The translations under genes were made by a program, and so were the position numbers. A DNA stretch of 21,952 nucleotides, taken from positions 1 through 21,952 of the forward strand of contig DAOTTX010000073.1 of assembly GCA_034437515.1 (NCBI GenBank), given 5' to 3'. Position 1 is the stretch's first letter, and the number at the start of each line of letters is the position of its first letter. Below, piece after piece: positions 15,538 to 21,824 of this stretch. The stretch is from DAOTTX01 sp034437515. Its GTDB lineage: Bacteria > Chloroflexota > Anaerolineae > Aggregatilineales > Phototrophicaceae. The notes under the pieces were generated by a model. That model saw only the letters and a program-made list of their open reading frames with translations, was not told the DNA's origin and did not search any database.

Positions 15538-17082
15538 ATGACCATCCGTAGACGCTTAACACTGTGGTACGCGATCCTACTAACGTTGATTATCATCATC
15601 TTTGCCGCCATCACCTTCGGGATGATGCGCTACACGATGATAAACAACATTGATACGACTTTGAAAGATACGGAAGCGATCATTCGTGGTGCCACTGAAG
15701 TGTTTGATGCTCGGATGTTCAACAACGGTGATACAGACATTGAACTGCCTGAACTGAATAATTTTCAGGCTTCCGGTGTTTATGTGCAGGCCTGGTCGGT
15801 CAGTCAAGACAGCGAGTTGATGCTACGGAGTTCGTCGGATAACGTCTCCGATTTTAGTGTGCCGCTCGATAGCTCCACGCTTGACCGGGGCGAGGCGAAC
15901 ATCACAACCGTCCGTTTCGAGGGGGTTGATCTTCGTGTGCTGACCCGGCCCATCATCGCCAATGAACAGATCATCGGTTACATTCAAGTCGCCGGTGATC
16001 TCTCAATGGTTAATGGCGCTATCCGGCAGTTGTTAATCGTTATGCTCGTGAGTTGTGCGTTTGCGATTGCCGGGGCCGGGGCGCTAAGTATGTGGTTCTC
16101 CCACCGCGCACTTAAGCCGATTGATGACATCACACAGGCCGCCGCCAGCATCGCGGATACCGATGACCTGAGCACACGTCTGGACTGGGCCGGCCCTGCT
16201 GACGAATTAGGCCGTTTGATCTCCGTGTTTAATCAGATGATGGCGCGGATCGAACAATTATTCAGTGTCCAACAACGGTTCGTCGCGGATGTCTCTCACG
16301 AGTTGCGTACCCCGCTCACCTCGATTCAAGGCAATCTGGAAATCGGGCGGCGCTATGGTATGGACGACGAAGCCATGGAAGCGATGGAAAGCGAGACCAA
16401 GCGTATGACACGTCTGGTCAACGAGTTGCTGATGCTGGCCCGCACCGACTCCGGTGGATTAAAAATCGACACCTACCCGCTTGATCTCGACACGATGATT
16501 ATGGAGGTGTACGAGCAAGCAAAAGGTCTCGTAAACGGTCGTGACCTGACCGTCACGTTGGAACGCTTCGAGCCGGTGCGTGTAAAAGGCAATGCTGACC
16601 GCATCAAGCAGCTTTTGCTCAACCTCATCAGCAACGCGGTCAAGTTTACTGACGACGGTGGACAGATTATGATCGGCCTGGAGAACATACGAGGCTACGC
16701 CGTGATCTGGGTGAAAGATACTGGCATCGGTATCTCCGACCGGGATGTACATCGTGTGTTCGACCGGTTCTTCCAGAGCGACCTTGCCCGTACTTACCAG
16801 GGTGAGGGCTTCGGTTTGGGGCTTTCAATCGCCAAATGGATTGTCGAAGCCCACGAGGGAACCATCCGTGTGAACAGTGCGGAGGGCGAAGGGACTACTT
16901 TCACCGTGATGTTACCGGTTTACCCACCGACGCATAATACACACACACAGCCGACCTTAACGCGCATCCCTGCGCTCAAACAGGGTGACAAGGCACATCA
17001 TCACAGCGGCAAACGTAAGATCACTCGTGAACTGAGTATCATCAAACAGAATCAGAACGGCAAGCACAGCGACTCGTCGTAG
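15538..17082 (+). CDS. HAMP-containing sensor histidine kinase
   Basis: 514 residues. Transmembrane helices at about 10-30 and 163-186 flank a 130-residue extracytoplasmic sensor region with no recognised fold. HAMP spans about 187-240. HisKA (about 245-305) has the phospho-acceptor His254 in Val-Ser-His-Glu-Leu-Arg-Thr-Pro-Leu. The ATPase domain shows the N box (Asn-Leu-Ile-Ser-Asn-Ala-Val-Lys-Phe, 362-370), G1 Asp-Thr-Gly-Ile-Gly-Ile (394-399) and G2 Gly-Glu-Gly-Phe-Gly-Leu-Gly-Leu (422-429), so it looks active. After about residue 461 there is an unusual 54-residue polar tail rich in His, Thr, Lys and Gln. It is in an operon with the response regulator (15-nt gap, AGAGAAG ribosome site) and probably phosphorylates it. 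Confidence 0.95.
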   Translation: MTIRRRLTLWYAILLTLIIIIFAAITFGMMRYTMINNIDTTLKDTEAIIRGATEVFDARMFNNGDTDIELPELNNFQASGVYVQAWSVSQDSELMLRSSSDNVSDFSVPLDSSTLDRGEANITTVRFEGVDLRVLTRPIIANEQIIGYIQVAGDLSMVNGAIRQLLIVMLVSCAFAIAGAGALSMWFSHRALKPIDDITQAAASIADTDDLSTRLDWAGPADELGRLISVFNQMMARIEQLFSVQQRFVADVSHELRTPLTSIQGNLEIGRRYGMDDEAMEAMESETKRMTRLVNELLMLARTDSGGLKIDTYPLDLDTMIMEVYEQAKGLVNGRDLTVTLERFEPVRVKGNADRIKQLLLNLISNAVKFTDDGGQIMIGLENIRGYAVIWVKDTGIGISDRDVHRVFDRFFQSDLARTYQGEGFGLGLSIAKWIVEAHEGTIRVNSAEGEGTTFTVMLPVYPPTHNTHTQPTLTRIPALKQGDKAHHHSGKRKITRELSIIKQNQNGKHSDSS

Positions 17083-17087
17083 AATAC

Positions 17088-17110
17088 AAAAATCCCGCGC
17101 ACTGGCGGGA
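17088..17110 (-). terminator. Terminator between the sensor kinase and tRNA-Gln genes
   Basis: A 6-bp stem, TCCCGC (17093-17098) with GCGGGA (17105-17110), and a 6-nt loop, followed on the minus strand by five Ts (17088-17092). It lies 10 nt beyond the tRNA 3' end and 5 nt beyond the kinase stop. On the plus strand the following bases are only moderately T-rich, so it mainly ends the tRNA transcript but may act in both directions. Confidence 0.75.
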
Positions 17111-17120
17111 CTTTCATTTG

Positions 17121-17192
17121 CTGAGGAGGTAGGATTCGAACCTACGAATGCCGGATCCAAAGTCCGGTGCCTTACCGCTTGGCGACTCCTCA
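17121..17192 (-). tRNA. tRNA-Gln (anticodon TTG)
   Basis: On the minus strand a full cloverleaf can be drawn in 72 nt. The acceptor stem is TGAGGAG with CTCCTCA. The D arm contains GCCAAGCGGTAAGGC. The anticodon stem CCGGA/TCCGG encloses loop CTTTGGA with anticodon TTG, which reads CAA for glutamine. The T arm is GTAGG-TTCGAAT-CCTAC. The discriminator is G73, as expected for tRNA-Gln. The 3' CCA is not encoded, so it must be added after transcription. Confidence 0.95.
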
Positions 17193-17204
17193 ATGGATAT
17201 TTTT

Positions 17205-17232
17205 ATTATAGCATATGGCATCTGTCGAGCAA
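17205..17232 (-). promoter_or_regulatory. Promoter of tRNA-Gln
   Basis: On the minus strand TATAAT (17205-17210), a perfect -10 with an upstream TGC making it extended, and TTGCTC (17227-17232) as -35, separated by 16 bp. Transcription would start a few bases before the tRNA 5' end. Confidence 0.7.
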
Positions 17233-17271
17233 GGGATGATCTACCCGAAAATCCCAAAGAATGGATGAAGT

Positions 17272-17301
17272 TTGCAGCACGTTAGTCCCCGCGATTATAA
17301 T
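17272..17301 (+). promoter_or_regulatory. Promoter of the Clp_N protein gene
   Basis: TTGCAG (17272-17277) and a perfect TATAAT (17296-17301), separated by 18 bp. The start of transcription would fall near 17308, inside the adjacent palindrome. Confidence 0.65.
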
Positions 17302-17304
17302 GAT

Positions 17305-17321
17305 AATTGTTGACGACAATT
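17305..17321 (+). repeat. Palindrome in the Clp_N gene leader, possible operator
   Basis: AATTGT and ACAATT form perfect 6-nt inverted arms around TGACG. It begins 4 nt after the -10 and ends 11 nt before the ATG at 17333, the position of a repressor operator that would block initiation. It is not the CIRCE element (TTAGCACTC-N9-GAGTGCTAA). It could also form a weak leader hairpin. Confidence 0.45.
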
Positions 17322-17332
17322 CGTGAGTGGAT

Positions 17333-18199
17333 ATGTCAAATTATAGTCGATACAGTCATCACGCACGCCGCGCTATGACCCATGCCGGTTTACTGGTCAA
17401 ACGGTTTCGGCATCCTCGGGTCGATACAGGCCACTTACTGGTTGGGGTGCTGCTGTCGAAGGGCAGCATCGGGTATAATGTGCTGCGTGCGCTTGACCTG
17501 GACACCGCACAGGCTGTTGATGTGCTCGAAGAGCTGACACTGCCGAATGATGAAGCGCCGGACGCGCCGCAAAACGACGCCGCGCTTGACATCGCGCTCG
17601 ACCTCGCCGCCGACGAATCCGTGTGGTTGGGGCATCATTACATCGGCACCGAGCATCTGCTGCTTGGCATCACCCGGACGAACCTGGGCAACGCGAGCGA
17701 TCTTTTACGACAGTTGAGCGTACAGCCGGATCAACTGCGGCGGCGGGTTCGGGCGGCCTTGAGCGAGGGCTTGCAGGAAGACCATTTACAACTGGTGCGA
17801 CGTGGGGCACGCCTTAGCGAGCTTTCTCGCCGGGTGATTAATGCCGCCGAACAGATGGCGGTCGCGTTGGATCATGAAACCGTCGGATTGGGGCATCTGT
17901 TGTTGGTGCTGCGACGAGAACGGCGTGCCACCACCGCTGAGTTGCTACAGAAATATGGCCTTGATACCACACTGGCAAACGAAGTCATTGAGGGACAGGC
18001 GACGCAGGCAACGGTCAGCATGGAGGCGGTGCTGCTGGCTGCGGGGGAGTATGCGCAGCAGATCGGGACACACTACACCGGCACGGAGCATTTGCTGCTC
18101 GCCTTCTGCATGAATCCTGACGGTGAAGCCTTGCTCCACGCTTGCGGTGTTGACTCACAAGCACTATCAACGCATCTGGCAGAAAAAACCAGCCGTTAA
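17333..18199 (+). CDS. Stand-alone Clp_N repeat protein (no AAA+ domain)
   Basis: 288 residues from ATG 17333 (a GTG at 17327 would add two). It contains four Clp repeat motifs, each with a His-Leu-Leu core: Thr-Gly-His-Leu-Leu (32-36), Gly-Thr-Glu-His-Leu-Leu (105-110), Leu-Gly-His-Leu-Leu (187-191) and Gly-Thr-Glu-His-Leu-Leu (250-255). That equals two complete Clp_N domains. In ClpA/ClpC this domain receives adaptors and substrates; here the ATPase modules are absent, as in small ClpS-independent Clp_N proteins. It is cytoplasmic. It might bind the same adaptors or substrates as ClpC and so modulate proteolysis. This is inference. It is a single-gene transcript with its own strong promoter and a palindrome before the start. 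Confidence 0.9.
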   Translation: MSNYSRYSHHARRAMTHAGLLVKRFRHPRVDTGHLLVGVLLSKGSIGYNVLRALDLDTAQAVDVLEELTLPNDEAPDAPQNDAALDIALDLAADESVWLGHHYIGTEHLLLGITRTNLGNASDLLRQLSVQPDQLRRRVRAALSEGLQEDHLQLVRRGARLSELSRRVINAAEQMAVALDHETVGLGHLLLVLRRERRATTAELLQKYGLDTTLANEVIEGQATQATVSMEAVLLAAGEYAQQIGTHYTGTEHLLLAFCMNPDGEALLHACGVDSQALSTHLAEKTSR

Positions 18200-18276
18200 T
18201 CTGTCTGTAAAAAGCGGCAGGCTGGCGTTAGAATGTATAGGCTTTGGAACGTGGAAAACAAGTTGCACGTCTAGAT

Positions 18277-18305
18277 TTGACAGTGCGGGTTAACGCTCTT
18301 AGACT
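18277..18305 (+). promoter_or_regulatory. Promoter of the FHA protein gene
   Basis: A consensus TTGACA (18277-18282), a 17-bp spacer and TAGACT (18300-18305). The predicted leader before the ATG at 18364 is about 52 nt. The rest of the 164-bp gap from 18200 holds no other feature I can support. Confidence 0.65.
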
Positions 18306-18350
18306 TATAGCATTCTGAATATAAAACACGACAGCGGCAATTTTAAACTC

Positions 18351-18356
18351 AGGAGG
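18351..18356 (+). promoter_or_regulatory. Consensus Shine-Dalgarno of the FHA gene
   Basis: AGGAGG, 7 nt before ATG 18364. It is the best ribosome site in the window and, with the consensus promoter, suggests high expression. Confidence 0.8.
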
Positions 18357-18363
18357 GGCGCTA

Positions 18364-19161
18364 ATGGCAGCAAACGACAGCTATCGGCTGATCGTGAGAC
18401 GAGGCCCACAGCCAAACCAAGTTTACGAACTGAACAAAGACATTGTCACACTGGGGCGGGATATCACCAACGACATCGTCATCAACGACCCGGAAGCGAG
18501 TCGCCATCACCTGCGCTTCACACGCGGCGCGGATGGTTTTAACATCGAAGACCTCGGTTCGACCAATGGCACGTTTATCGGCGGGCAGCGTCTTTCTGGT
18601 GTGCGTGCGCTCAAGCGTGGTGATCTCATCGGCCTGGGTGAAACCGTCACGTTGAGCTACGACGTTGCACGTCCTGCCGGTGAGAGTGCCTCACCCTCAC
18701 CACAGCAGTACCAGCAACCATCGCCCCCGCCGCCGCAGCAAAGTGGGCCACCTCAACAAGATGCGTATCAACCGCCGCCACCGCAACAGGGCGGTTACCA
18801 ACAGCCTTCACCACAGCAAGATTACGGACAGCCAGGCTATGACCAGCAGGGGTATGACTCACCGCCCCCGCCGGATTACGGCTACCAACAGCCGGATTAT
18901 GGTTATGGCGGGCCACAGGTTCCCGGTTACGATTATGACCCCTACGCCGTCCGTGAAGAAGAACCTGCCAGCGCATGGCGTTGGATTGTGATCGGTTGTG
19001 CCGGGATGCTGCTTTTCTGTTGTTGCTCGACGGTTTTTGGGTTGTTTATTATTGACCAGGCGGAACTGTGGTGTGACATCCCGCTCTTCAGTGATGTCGT
19101 GACCCCGGTCATCAGCGCCGTTGCGGAGTTGTTCGGCGTCGTCGATAACGGCGGTTGCTAG
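18364..19161 (+). CDS. FHA-domain protein with Pro/Gln/Tyr-rich linker and C-terminal membrane helix
   Basis: 265 residues. The FHA domain (about 8-100) has the phosphothreonine-binding signature: Gly-Arg (31-32), Ser-Arg-His-His (46-49), and Ser-Thr-Asn-Gly-Thr (66-70). A low-complexity linker (about 103-200) is rich in Pro, Gln, Tyr, Gly and Asp, with repeated Gln-Gln-Pro and Tyr-Gln-Gln units. A transmembrane helix (about 205-230) contains Cys-Cys-Cys at 219-221 and a further Cys212. A short 35-residue segment with Cys237 and a terminal Cys265 follows, probably outside the membrane. The FHA domain would face the cytoplasm and read Ser/Thr-kinase phosphorylation, but no such kinase is in the window. 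It is monocistronic with strong signals. Confidence 0.88.
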   Translation: MAANDSYRLIVRRGPQPNQVYELNKDIVTLGRDITNDIVINDPEASRHHLRFTRGADGFNIEDLGSTNGTFIGGQRLSGVRALKRGDLIGLGETVTLSYDVARPAGESASPSPQQYQQPSPPPPQQSGPPQQDAYQPPPPQQGGYQQPSPQQDYGQPGYDQQGYDSPPPPDYGYQQPDYGYGGPQVPGYDYDPYAVREEEPASAWRWIVIGCAGMLLFCCCSTVFGLFIIDQAELWCDIPLFSDVVTPVISAVAELFGVVDNGGC

Positions 19162-19171
19162 CAATGCTAGT

Positions 19172-19193
19172 GGGGCATTCTCACCGATGCCCC
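19172..19193 (+). terminator. Hairpin after the FHA gene, possible terminator
   Basis: GGGGCAT (19172-19178) pairs with ATGCCCC (19187-19193) around an 8-nt loop, 10 nt after the stop. The stem is strong, but no U-tract follows on either strand. It may stop convergent transcription less efficiently or only protect the mRNA 3' end. Confidence 0.4.
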
Positions 19194-19203
19194 GACACAA
19201 TAC

Positions 19204-19503
19204 TTACTTGCGCACGGTGCGATCACGAGGGACATCGGTTGGGCCGAGGCGCTCGATCTCATAGCCCAGCGGATACGTCCGGTTAGGCACCTGTGTGAAC
19301 GCATAGGGTGCGGTTCGTGCTGGGAAGAAATGCCGAACCACGGATCCGCTTAGCTTCAGGCCGCCCTCAAGCATGTTTTTGAATGCGGTGTTAGCCTTCG
19401 GAAAACCGAACGCCTCGCGTAGCGGGTCATCCAACAGCGCATAGATCGCCTCAAGATAGTAATGTTCTTTTAAATATTTTATAGGATAGGGGCGATCATT
19501 CCT
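19204..19503 (-). pseudogene. 3' remnant of a decayed gene, possibly DUF2236/MpaB-like oxygenase
   Basis: A minus-strand open frame ends with TAA at 19204 and reads well from about Tyr-Tyr-Leu-Glu-Ala-Ile-Tyr-Ala-Leu-Leu (19470) to the stop. It contains Asp-Asp-Pro-Leu-Arg-Glu-Ala-Phe-Gly-Phe-Pro and ends near Arg-Thr-Tyr-Pro-Leu-Gly-Tyr-Glu-Ile. The Leu-Arg-x-x-Phe-Gly-Phe-Pro and Arg-Thr-Tyr-Pro-x-Gly-Tyr patterns recall the C-terminus of DUF2236 (MpaB-type) oxygenases, but I recognise this only weakly. Upstream the frame runs into AT-rich sequence and two TAA stops (near 19532-19540). Only TTG 19434 is available as a start, with no ribosome site. A full-length protein of that family would be several times longer, so this is a 5'-deleted fragment. 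Confidence 0.5.
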
Positions 19504-19650
19504 TACATCTGTTCGCTGACGACGTCGCCAATATTATTAATAAATTTTCCTCATGTTATATTTCTCCCCAAAAATGTTGTGAACAATTTCATCTAACAGT
19601 CTAATTGTATTGTAATAGGGGAGGACTTGCTACTGATTCGTGCAGAATCG
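19504..19650. other. AT-rich non-coding stretch
   Basis: Between the decayed gene and the next promoter the sequence is much richer in A/T than its surroundings (for example ATTATTAATAAATTTT near 19532-19547). I see no gene, tRNA, convincing terminator or IS end. It is probably the breakpoint region of the deletion that removed the 5' part of the neighbouring remnant. Confidence 0.5.
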
Positions 19651-19659
19651 TGCTACACT
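19651..19659 (+). promoter_or_regulatory. Predicted extended -10 promoter of the sixth propeller gene
   Basis: TGCTACACT forms an extended -10 about 35 nt before ATG 19694. It overlaps the would-be coding sequence of a start at GTG 19640, so it argues for 19694 as the true start. No clear -35 is present. Confidence 0.5.
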
Positions 19660-19693
19660 GTGCCCGGTTTTTGACGCATATCAGGTCAGGTAT

Positions 19694-20869
19694 ATGTTAC
19701 GAATTGCGTTCTTTTTTCTCTTTGGATTAATGCTACAGTTTGAAGAACCATTAAGCGGCCCCTTGATCGCTGTGACCCCAGCGGAGCAAGATCACATCTT
19801 GCTTTACGATATGAATGGGACGACGCGCACGCTGGAATTCGGCCTCGGTGAAATTCACATCTGGGACTTTTCCCCGGATGGTTGTCGCGTGTTGTTCACT
19901 CGCGATGCCGACGATAACGGCCTGCCTAAGCTCTACAGCGCCTATCTGGATGGTTCCGATGTGCAGACACTCGTGAACTACGATGAGCTACCGCCGGAGC
20001 AGTGGGGCGTGTGGGAGCCGGATTGGTCAGCGGAAGGGGTAATCGCGTTTACCATGCTGCGCGACGAACTGAACACACGCACCAATGAATTCGAGCGTAC
20101 CTCGCACATCGCCTACATAGAAGAAAATGAAGTGATACCAGAGTTCTACAGTGTGACCGGTCGAGAGGTCACGCCGACCTGGTCGCATGACGGCGCATGG
20201 CTGGCCTATGTCTCTTACGATGAGCGCGTCCCCGGTGCGGGCGTCTTCGCCACTGCTGAGCCGACCCCGACGCCGGAACCGGATGCGCCATTTGCCGAAC
20301 CGGTGCTGCTGCGCGAGGCGGATTTGTGGGTCGTCAGCGCCGACGGTGAAACCAAATATCGACTGACGTATTTTGAAACCGGCAGTATGCGCCACCCCCG
20401 CTGGAGTCCTGATGATGACCTGATTGGCTTTATCTATTCGCCCAGCCCGGCGAATGATACGCTGTGGATGGTCGCCAATCAGGACGGGGCATTTTCTACA
20501 CAGTTGAGCGACCGGTGGAACCTGACACTCGATCACACATGGTTGCCGGACGGCTCCGCGATGCTGGCCTCGATCCGTGATTTTCGTGATGTGGATCAAA
20601 ACCGGCTGTGGCGCATCCCTTTGGTAGGCAATGCCGACGAGAACGACGCCAATATCTATTTAGAAGATGAGCAGTTTACTTATACCGACTTCCCGCGCTT
20701 CAGTGCGGACGGGCGTTACCTCGCGCTGCGTAGTGGCTACGGCGTTTATGTGGTCGATGTGGCGGCGATGACGTGGCAGCAAGTCGAGGCGGCGCTGCCG
20801 GGAAACACCCCGCCGGTCTGGTCACCGGCAGGGTTTGAGGATGAAGAAGCGTGTTACGGGCGCGGTTAG
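19694..20869 (+). CDS. Secreted or anchored WD40-like (PD40) beta-propeller protein
   Basis: 391 residues from ATG 19694, which is preceded by AGGTCAGGT as ribosome site and by a promoter that excludes the longer GTG 19640 reading. A short hydrophobic N-terminus (about 1-15, Phe-rich) is a signal peptide or anchor. Blade motifs include Phe-Ser-Pro-Asp-Gly, Trp-Ser-Ala-Glu-Gly, Trp-Ser-His-Asp-Gly, Trp-Ser-Pro-Asp-Asp, Trp-Leu-Pro-Asp-Gly and Phe-Ser-Ala-Asp-Gly, plus a final Val-Trp-Ser-Pro, so six or seven blades are likely. A Thr-Pro-Thr-Pro-Glu-Pro-Asp insert (about 191-197) forms a flexible loop within one blade. No catalytic motif. It ends convergently, overlapping the next gene by 4 nt. 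Ligand unknown. Confidence 0.85.
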   Translation: MLRIAFFFLFGLMLQFEEPLSGPLIAVTPAEQDHILLYDMNGTTRTLEFGLGEIHIWDFSPDGCRVLFTRDADDNGLPKLYSAYLDGSDVQTLVNYDELPPEQWGVWEPDWSAEGVIAFTMLRDELNTRTNEFERTSHIAYIEENEVIPEFYSVTGREVTPTWSHDGAWLAYVSYDERVPGAGVFATAEPTPTPEPDAPFAEPVLLREADLWVVSADGETKYRLTYFETGSMRHPRWSPDDDLIGFIYSPSPANDTLWMVANQDGAFSTQLSDRWNLTLDHTWLPDGSAMLASIRDFRDVDQNRLWRIPLVGNADENDANIYLEDEQFTYTDFPRFSADGRYLALRSGYGVYVVDVAAMTWQQVEAALPGNTPPVWSPAGFEDEEACYGRG

Positions 20870-21681
20870 CTCAGGCGTAGACTTTGCGCCTGCACCTCGT
20901 CCATCGCTTCGATTGTGTCTTGCAAGCTGGAAACCTCGTCTTGGATTTCCAGACGGAGCCGCTGCGCACGTCCGCTGTCCACTTCTTTGGCTCCCAGGCG
21001 TGACATCTGCGCGTAGATGGTGCCGAGGGACGACAGCGTGCTTTCCAGTTGAATCTCTGCCCGGCGCATGGTGTTGACGGTTGCTTCCAGATTGATAAGT
21101 TGCTGCTCTAGCTGGTTGACCTGGCGTTCTAGTTCGCGCCGAACCTGCGGGTTCTCCTCGCGCTCCATACGGAAGCATGCTTTTTCAAGCTGGGTGGGCA
21201 CCGTCTTACGGTCACGCGCTACCAGTTCGTTGCTCTCGAAGCTATCAATGTGTTGGGCGAGGTCGTACATATGCGCGATCCAATCATCGATGTCGTCCAC
21301 GGTCTGCTGGAGCTGTAGGCGCATCGCTCCCTCCGCCCGTGAAGCGAGCATCGCCATGTTTTCGCGGTATTCTATCGCGTCGCGTAGGCGCTGCTGCGAG
21401 ACTCGGTTCTTGATCTGGCTGATGTCGAACTGCTGTTCGAACAAACTAGCCATCGCTTCATTTGCCATTGATGGGTCGTTCAGGTTGGAGAGCACAAACG
21501 CGCCGATGGTCACCCCCCCGGCGATGAGCCAGAAAAATGGCTCCCAGAACTCAAACGGTTGCGGCCCGGCGGTGAACAACAGCAGCGTAAACACGACGGT
21601 CACCAGCACCTGCCAGCTAAAGATCGATTTGCGCAGCATCAAAGTCATCGCACGACGGCGTAAATTTTTTTGATCGGACAT
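20866..21681 (-). CDS. Double-transmembrane coiled-coil protein of unknown function
   Basis: 271 residues from ATG 21681, with AGGA 7 nt upstream; the longer reading from 21762 lacks a ribosome site and crosses the likely promoter. A basic N-terminus is followed by two transmembrane helices (about 22-38 and 47-66) joined by a short turn. The rest is Gln/Glu/Arg-rich and predicted helical, with heptad-like coiled coil at about 175-271. By the positive-inside rule both ends are cytoplasmic. No catalytic motif. I do not recognise a family; a structural or scaffold role is possible but unproven. The stop overlaps that of the convergent propeller gene. Confidence 0.8.
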   Translation of the reverse strand: MSDQKNLRRRAMTLMLRKSIFSWQVLVTVVFTLLLFTAGPQPFEFWEPFFWLIAGGVTIGAFVLSNLNDPSMANEAMASLFEQQFDISQIKNRVSQQRLRDAIEYRENMAMLASRAEGAMRLQLQQTVDDIDDWIAHMYDLAQHIDSFESNELVARDRKTVPTQLEKACFRMEREENPQVRRELERQVNQLEQQLINLEATVNTMRRAEIQLESTLSSLGTIYAQMSRLGAKEVDSGRAQRLRLEIQDEVSSLQDTIEAMDEVQAQSLRLS

Positions 21682-21720
21682 CTTGATCCTACAATGCGTT
21701 TTATGGACGATTACTTTACT

Positions 21721-21726
21721 ATTATA
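21721..21726 (-). promoter_or_regulatory. Possible -10 box of the coiled-coil protein gene
   Basis: TATAAT on the minus strand, about 40 nt before ATG 21681. No good -35 at standard spacing, so only the -10 is supported. Confidence 0.4.
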
Positions 21727-21760
21727 TACGCGCTCGATGGATTTTAGTTGCGTTTCTGGC

Positions 21761-21792
21761 AAACAAACAAAAAGAGCGCACTACGCGCTCTT
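21761..21792 (-). terminator. Strong Rho-independent terminator after the transposase fragment
   Basis: An 8-bp stem, AAGAGCGC (21772-21779) with GCGCTCTT (21785-21792), and a 5-nt loop. On the minus strand the stem runs into TTTTTGTTTGTTT. It lies 32 nt after the transposase stop and ends that transcript before the coiled-coil gene's promoter. Confidence 0.8.
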
Positions 21793-21824
21793 GTGTTTCA
21801 TAGTATCCGTTGGGGGGGGCGCAT

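Noticed and set aside
18189..18224. CCAGCC/GGCTGG arms around the end of the Clp_N gene
   Set aside because: The loop would be over 20 nt and the T-run is on the minus strand, where no gene ends.
20027..20599. Minus-strand 190-codon frame inside the sixth propeller gene
   Set aside because: It is opposite several clear Trp-Ser-Pro-Asp blades and has no ribosome site or motif.
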